Source of the DNA: Ashinkailepas kermadecensis
Taxonomy: Eukaryota; Arthropoda; Thecostraca; Neolepadidae
Direction of reading: 5' to 3'
Assembly: GCA_034440615.1 (NCBI GenBank)
Contig: JAOTOM010004666.1
Coordinates: 325,527 to 389,526 of the forward strand
DNA length: 64,000 bases
The notes under the pieces: model-generated
What the model saw: the letters and a program-made list of their open reading frames with translations, nothing else
Databases searched by the model: none
What the model was told of the DNA's origin: nothing
Shown: piece by piece, positions 57,605-64,000 of the stretch
Layout of the letters: each line of letters begins with the position of its first letter
How positions within the stretch are numbered: the stretch's first letter is position 1
Made by a program: the position numbers and the translations under genes

Positions 57605-58535
57605 GCCAAACACTGGTCGGCACCAGTCAATACCCGGCCGGCACCAGCCAAACACTGGTCGGCACCAGTCAATACCCGGCCGGCACCAGCCAACACTGGT
57701 CGGGACCAGTCAACATCCGGCCGGCACCAGTCAACACCTGGTCGGCACCAGTCAATACCCGGCCGGGACCAGTCAATACCCGGCCGGCACCAGTCAACAC
57801 CTGGTCGGCACCAGTCAATACCCGGCCGGGACCAGTCAATACCCGGCCGGCACCAGCCAACACCTGGCCGGCACCAGTCAATACCCGGCCGGCACCAGCC
57901 AACACCTGGCCGGGACCAGTCAACATCTGGTCGGGACCAGTCAATACCCGGCCGGCACCAGCCAACACCTGGTCGGCACCAGTCAATACCCGGCCGGCAC
58001 CAGTCAACACCTGGTCGGCACCAGTCAATACCCGGCCGGCACCAGTCAACACCTGGTCGGCACCAGTCAATACCCGGCCGGCACCAGCCAACACCTGGCC
58101 GGGACCAGTCAACACCTGGCCGGGACCAGTCAACACCCGGCCGGCACCAGCCAACACCTGGCCGGGACCAGTCAACATCCGGCCGGCACCAGTCAACACC
58201 TGGTCGGGACCAGTCAACACCCGGCCGGCACTAGTCAACACTGTCCGGTATTAGTTAACACCCGGCCGGCACCAGTCAACAACCGGCCGGCACTAGTCAA
58301 CACTGTCCGATATTAGTTAACACCCGGCCGGCACCAGTCAACATCTCCGGCCGGCACTAGCCAACACCCGGCCGGCACCAGTCAAAATCCGGCCGGCACT
58401 AGTCAACACTGTCCGGTATTAGTTAACACCCGGCCGGCACCAGTCAACAACCGGCCGGCACTAGTCAACACTGTCCGGTATTAGTTAACACCCGGCCGGC
58501 ACCAGTCAACATCCGGCCGGCACTAGCCAACACCC
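57605..58535. repeat. 21-bp minisatellite, about 44 copies, with a 62-bp higher-order block
   Basis: The unit is ACCAGTCAATACCCGGCCGG plus C (or CCTGGTCGG). From about 58230 the units group into a 62-bp block, ACTAGTCAACACTGTCCGGT, ATTAGTTAACACCCGGCCGG, CACCAGTCAACAACCGGCCG, GC, that recurs several times. The left part stays open on both strands because 21 is a multiple of three. Confidence 0.96.
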
Positions 58536-61500
58536 CGGCCCGATGGGTCGTACTAGCAACTGGATAGAATCCGTGACGTCGATGCTGACCTCACCTCGTG
58601 TGTGACGTTCAGCAGAAATGCTGGCAGGAGAGAGGGCAGGCTCACGAACAGGATGTGTTGGGAAGAACAGTTACGTTTATGCCGCAGCTCAGACAACAAA
58701 CACCGCTTTATTGTTGATATGGTATAGAGGTTCAATTATTATTAAGGAAGTAGGTAGGTAGGTAGGTATGTTTCCGCCTGTGTATTAGTAGAAAGAAGGC
58801 TACCTAATATTGGAATATTCACAAATACACCCACCAATGTTGATGCTGTAGGTATGCACCATAAGTATGGTGTAACTTTGTTGTTTATTCACCATACATG
58901 TGGTATGAATGTTTGAACAGGACAAATGCTTGTATTTTTGTTCAATGGATTGTATTGGATTTACATCTCATTTTAGATAACTCCACATGCTTGGTGTGTG
59001 CTTAGCATGCTGGTTCCATTTGCACCATTTGCATATTGAAATATGTGATTTTGATGTTAAATTGATACATTTATTTTATTACTGATCTGGTAAGAAATTA
59101 GCATTACTGGTTTAATTAAAACATTACTGGTCTGTGTAAGAAATTGCTTTTGTGTTGCAGACATTGTTTGCCCTGGTTAAGAAAGTGCACTGAAGTACAT
59201 ATGCTTGATTGCATCACATCTACTGATGTTTTATTAGATGTGCAGAATATGCTTTAAGATCTTGCTAATATTCTTCATTCTGGAAAATTATTATTCCGAA
59301 CTTATCATATGTAAACTACATATTCAATAAATATTCCTTTCATGATTAGCCAGACTGCAAAGTGTGGCACTTTCAACAAATCTTGTTCGGGCAGGGCGGG
59401 AGGCCAGATGTGTGGCTGGTACAGCAATTGGTGCAGCAACAGGTACCTGGTGTGGGTGGACTGATTATCCACTGACACTTCACACATGACTTGAAGGTTT
59501 GCAAGAAGAAGAAAATCACAACCATTTTCTCCAACCTTCAAAATGTGATGAACTCAATTAAAAAATTGAAGATGTGTTTATGTAGAAAAGGTTCTTGCTA
59601 TAAGCCTCTTGATTCTTGGTTCTTGCTATAAGTCATACTTTGCAGCCTTGATGTTTAGTAACATTCCTTGGTTTGCCTCCAGCATTTCCAATTTGGAACT
59701 GGTGTTTGTATGATGATGGAAAGTTATTGATGATCTATAGGTGATTGTAGAATCTGGATATTTAATCCTGCTACCATATTACCACATCTTTCTACTCAGA
59801 AACCTTAAAAAGAATGCTAATGATCTCTGAACCTCTCAAATGCAGTGCCACAGCACTGATTGAGACACTGTTTTTTACTGGCGCTTCACAACCCACCAAC
59901 CCAGTCAGGAGCACAGTGTGAAAATCTCAATTGCAGCTTATTATTGTAGGACATCATGTCTTAATTGTGGTGGGGTGGTGTGTCATATGCCTGATCTGTG
60001 CTAAATGGGCGAGCATTCCCATCTCAATGGGGATATGTGTGATATTTGTCTGATTCCTTTGTGATTGAGTGGCACCCTAAGTGGTTTGATTATGTGATGG
60101 TGTTTCATGTCAGATGGTGGCAGTTGGAGGTATGCTCATTTTGATGGTGATATGGAATGTGTTGCCAGCAGGCACATGGGAGGCTCCCCTCCATTGGCCA
60201 CCCATGCAGGTCTATCTGACTGGGAGATGGGGCCAGCCTTGTCATGACCTTGGCTGGGGCTAGGTCCAGAGTTGGGATTCTGTGTGCACCAAATGCACAC
60301 CTGTCAGCACAATTCAGAGTGTCTGGTCTGCCAGCCCAAATACAATGACCTGTATCCATTTGCAGAATGTGGAGCATATTTGGTAACAAGGCCTAATCAT
60401 ATTTTGTGCTTTCAGCATCTGCTGCATGGGCATGCAAGTGCTGCCAACTGGTTGGCCGAGATTAGCTGCTGCCCTACAACCACCTCTCCGACCACAGTGG
60501 GACATCAGGTGGTGGTGGGACAGCGGTGTCATTTTGTGCACAACTGAAGAGAGGGCTCACATACATTAATTATAGGCTGTGACAGGCCACTTCACGACAA
60601 AAGTATACTGGCATGTCGTTGGCATGCGCTATTATGACACTTGATGTTCTTAATGTGCTGCGACTGCCTCGACACAGGCCTAGCACATGTTCGAAGCACG
60701 TCGTTCCAGCTGCAGGATCAATGATGGCCTTGCGTTGCACACATTGGACGGTTTTGTGCATAGGTGTCTTTCCTGGAAAGCATTGAAGCTGGCGTGAAGG
60801 TGGTAAGAGTCGTCCGATTTTCCCTTCTCTGATATTATTGCAAGTTGGTGCAAATAAGCACTCGTAAGAACCAAATTAATATTGTATCCAGATAGCTGTT
60901 GGAAGACTTTTCTACCAATTCGCAGCTTGATCCCAGGGTTTATGTAACAGAGGAGGTCAAGGTAAGACGCCTCTCACCGAACATTTGATTACTTGATTTG
61001 ATTTTATTCTTCGCTTAGTATTATTGTCTACCGTGGAATCGTCGATCCAGAACAGGGATGAGGGCAGTGGAGGATATGCACGAACAGCTTAAGGCATTTC
61101 TGTCCAGGGGACACCTTTCGCTAAACATTCCGACGGCGGGATGGCGTGATGGTGGCGTTTGGCTGATTGGAGTTGGTACGGATGAACCTTCGCGATGCGG
61201 CACTTTTCTGGTTATATGAAAATTGTCGTTCACCGATCTGGACCGGGCACGGGGATCATACAGTGCACGCCCGCCTCTGGATCCGCCAGTGAAATATGCG
61301 TGTGCACTGATGTGTTCTGTTTGCGTCTGTTACCTTTTGTGTCTGTAAATGCTTGTAACTTGTGGAATACATTTGGTGAAGAGTGCATTTTTTTCTGCGT
61401 CCGCTACACTGGTCGCATTTGGTTGGAGGCCGAGCAACGTTCTCCTCTTTAGGAAAATTTAATTTCCCTCTTCTCGTCGTCCCGAGGTAAGCAAGGCGTT

Positions 61501-62559
61501 TTGCGAAAATGATCGATGGAAGCATATCACAATCAACTGATAAAAATCGGGGTTGAAGCTACCCGAGGAAATGTTTGTTAGTGTGGTGAGGTGAGCTGGA
61601 ATACGCTCTCAATTTTCAACTTTAACACTCGGGAGTCATCAGCATTGCGAGGGTCATAATTCAACGGATACAATCTTCTCCAAATGTATGCAAGACAAAA
61701 CACCTGGAGATTGTAGCACCATCTTCATGAGATATAAAAGGTGACACTGCAATTATCAGCTTAGTGAATTGACAATACGTGGTGGCAGGGGTGAAGCTTT
61801 ATATGACATTGTGAGGGCACTTGCATGACCCCCCCCATGTGGCCTTTGCACCTCTAAATAATATAAACTTATAACATGGGATACTAGTGGTATGCCCCAA
61901 ATCCACTTGTGCCCGCTTATTGTTTTCATGTGGTGCGCCCTCCCCCTCGACGAAATTATGTTCCGAAGACTAGGCCTATGGGTGGAAACATTTATTTTTG
62001 CAACAGTCGCAATGCACAATGATGGAACATGTACGAATTGAGTGTCGGCACTCGTACCCTTCTGATCAGGCTTCTGGTGCATATTAACTGAATTTGCATC
62101 GCCATGAAGGTTCTCTTCTACCGTTGCTGAGTTCTGCCTAACTTCTTCCATATAATTGTTAATCTGTGTTCCGTTTCGAAGTTATATTTTTCAACGTTTT
62201 TCATTTGTTTCTACCCACTTGTATGACAACGGGGCACATCTCCATCGAATTGCATCACTAACAGATCCAGCGGGGCTCTAGGGGACGGCCACCCTCCTCC
62301 CTCCCCTTGGGAACCCGATTAAGGTCTCCGACATAGATGGTCGCTCGTTCAGGTAGTAAAGGCTCTAAACAAAGAAACGAAATAATGCATTATTTCCTTT
62401 TTATTTGCCATGCATTATTCCCCCTTCGGCAAAGGCACGATCTTTCTGTGAAGGTTGAATGCACCTTCACCCCCTCCATCCTCAACACATTTTTCAGCCG
62501 GAGACGCTTCTCCGAATAGAGAACGTCCTCGGCATGTGGGAAGCTCGATTGCACCCATC
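58536..62559. other. 4-kb unique stretch, no gene seen
   Basis: The longest repeat-poor part of the window. Apart from a (TAGG)n run at 58747-58767 it has no tandem repeat. Open frames at 60105-60389, 60272-60547 and 61756-62151 lack recognisable motifs, start context or splice logic. Confidence 0.5.
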
Positions 62560-62567
62560 CCTCCCCT

Positions 62568-62749
62568 CAGAGGCGTAGGAACGTCTCAAAAGTGGAGGGT
62601 GGGGGGAGGGGAGGGGGGGTGCAAAATCCATTTTGAAGTTCATTCTTTCCATGCATCGCCATAGCATTAATGTTAAACTTTCATAGAAAGTGGAGGGTCA
62701 TGCCCCTGGTGGAGGGTCATGCCCCTTGCCCCTTGTTCCTACACCCATG
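62568..62749. mobile_element. possible 182-bp hAT-type MITE
   Basis: The left end CAGAGGCGTAGGAACG and the inverted right end CATGGGTGTAGGAACA share 11 of 16 bases. The flanks CCTCCCCT (62560-62567) and CCTCCCAT (62750-62757) agree at 7 of 8. The interior holds a G-rich tract and GTGGAGGGTCATGCCCC twice. The flanks are C-rich, so a chance match is possible. Confidence 0.45.
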
Positions 62750-62757
62750 CCTCCCAT

Positions 62758-64000
62758 TTCCCACCCTCAACGAACTTTTAGCCGAAGGTGATTTTCCGGA
62801 TGGAAAAGGCGCTCCCCTAAAAATAAGCCCGCACCCCCGTAACGAAATCCAGATCCGTCGGTGAAGAATACCACCATGTGTGCCTACCATGCCCCTGTCG
62901 GTTCCCTATATTGGTTCAGACAATGTCGAAACTGAAGCATTTTATAGTAAGCATAGATGGGGCTAGCGCAACGCTGACAGAGCGTTCGACACTTCGCTCA
63001 GGACCCACAAACATGAATATTCGTTAATTTATTGATATATTGAAAAACAGGATTATAATTATTTAGTATGACAATCTAAAATTTACCCATAAATTCGGTC
63101 GTCATAATTCATATCAAGGCAGGTATTGTTCTTCATTTATTCCTCGAACGAAAACTCTATCCAGATTGAAGGTATAGAGATGACAGGTTCATGCCATTCG
63201 CTCAGTTTGGTTGTATTCTACAGCAATATATATATTATGATAATATCAGTTTAGAAAATGTATGTGTTGAACTGTCAAAATAATATAAAAAACATATCAT
63301 TACAGGCCGCTACGCGAATCGTCATTTCATTTTGACACACATTTCCACCACTAGGCAGCACAGCTAAGGCATATTTAGGTAGGTGCTTGCGAAAACGTCG
63401 TCGAGACTGACCGAAACGTCATACATAGTGAGCGCACTAGCGCCCTCAGCGGGGAATGCGCGGGTTTTATCCAGTTTGTAGTACGACTCGGCCCGATCAC
63501 CGACCAGGCCAGGTCAGGCCGGCCGGCGTGGCGCCGTCTGCCCTTCAACCCCCGGAGGTTAGCCGGAGAGGTGCTATGCCCGCCTTCCCCCTGGCTGGCC
63601 GGAGGGCCGCTGTCTATCTTCCTTCCCTCCCGGAGGGGGTTCACTGTGCCAGGTCGTGGGCGGTGGACCATGACCCACCGATTCTCCTATTCCTGAGTGC
63701 GCCCCTGTGTGGCGGTCATGCCCTGCGGCTGGGTCGGGTCAGCTGGCCCGGCAGTGTGCGGCTGGACGCTGTCGACAATGTACCAGCAGGGTGCGGCTGG
63801 TGACCAGGTGCCTGCCTGGTGACTGAGGCTTGTGAGGACTGTGATAACTGAGCGTGTGGACAGTGGACGGGAGGCGACGTCACCAGGGTCAACTCGACAG
63901 GAGATGTCAGGAGCAGCCATAATGTACCAGGCGAGGAGCCGTTCTCCACCAGGTCCGTAGCGTACTGCACCAGGCCTGCACCATGTTCCTGATCTGGTGT
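62758..64000. other. no gene seen; GC-rich right edge
   Basis: 62758-63400 is AT-rich unique DNA. The segment 63430-64000 is GC-rich with short GGTGACCAGGTG and CTGGTGACTG words. Open frames on both strands at 63375-63970 lack recognisable motifs and may be cut by the window edge. Confidence 0.45.

Noticed and set aside
60105..60547. Overlapping Cys/His-containing frames on both strands
   Set aside because: No repeatable zinc-knuckle or known domain spacing; no start or splice support.

Overview
This is nuclear DNA of a multicellular animal, most likely an invertebrate. The only host coding sequence I recognise is the first coding exon of a Shaw (Kv3-type) voltage-gated potassium channel on the minus strand (19725-19822), ending at a consensus splice donor. 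The rest looks like intron (below 19725) and upstream or intergenic DNA (above 19822). It carries tRNA-derived SINEs with target-site duplications, a LINE remnant, DNA-transposon remnants and many minisatellites. There is no operon structure, no prokaryotic gene density and no rRNA. I cannot name the species.

Layout. 1-19.7 kb: mostly unique, AT-rich DNA broken by minisatellites (27 bp at 5.2-6.3 kb, 55 bp at 11.5 kb, 25 bp at 13.2 kb, 37 bp at 17.0 kb, 57 bp at 17.5-18.5 kb), SINE heads and a foldback palindrome. 19.7-20.4 kb: Shaw exon with a 106-116 bp tandem repeat directly upstream of its start codon. 23.3-24.2 kb: LINE remnant and a SINE with a 15-bp duplication. 24.6-25.8 kb: 60/61-bp array. 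29.9-31.7 kb: decayed transposase-like gene whose interior has been amplified into a 33-bp minisatellite. 32.4-37.2 kb: GC-rich VNTRs. 37.5-43.6 kb: a 6.1-kb hAT-like non-autonomous element made largely of degenerate roughly 30-bp repeats, with a 0.93-kb TTAA-flanked element nested in it. A second, inverted copy of that TTAA element lies at 46.2-47.2 kb. 48-58.5 kb: a run of arrays (36, 27, 29, 14, 77, 29 and 21 bp). 58.5-64 kb: mostly unique sequence with one small MITE.

By hand tally, clean tandem arrays cover roughly a fifth to a quarter of the window. Most long reading frames lie inside them and exist because the repeat units lack stop codons, so I annotate them as repeats and not as genes. 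The most informative object is the transposase-like pseudogene at 29.9-31.7 kb: the flanks of its 33-bp array read as the same protein family as the repeat unit, so the origin of that minisatellite can be read directly.
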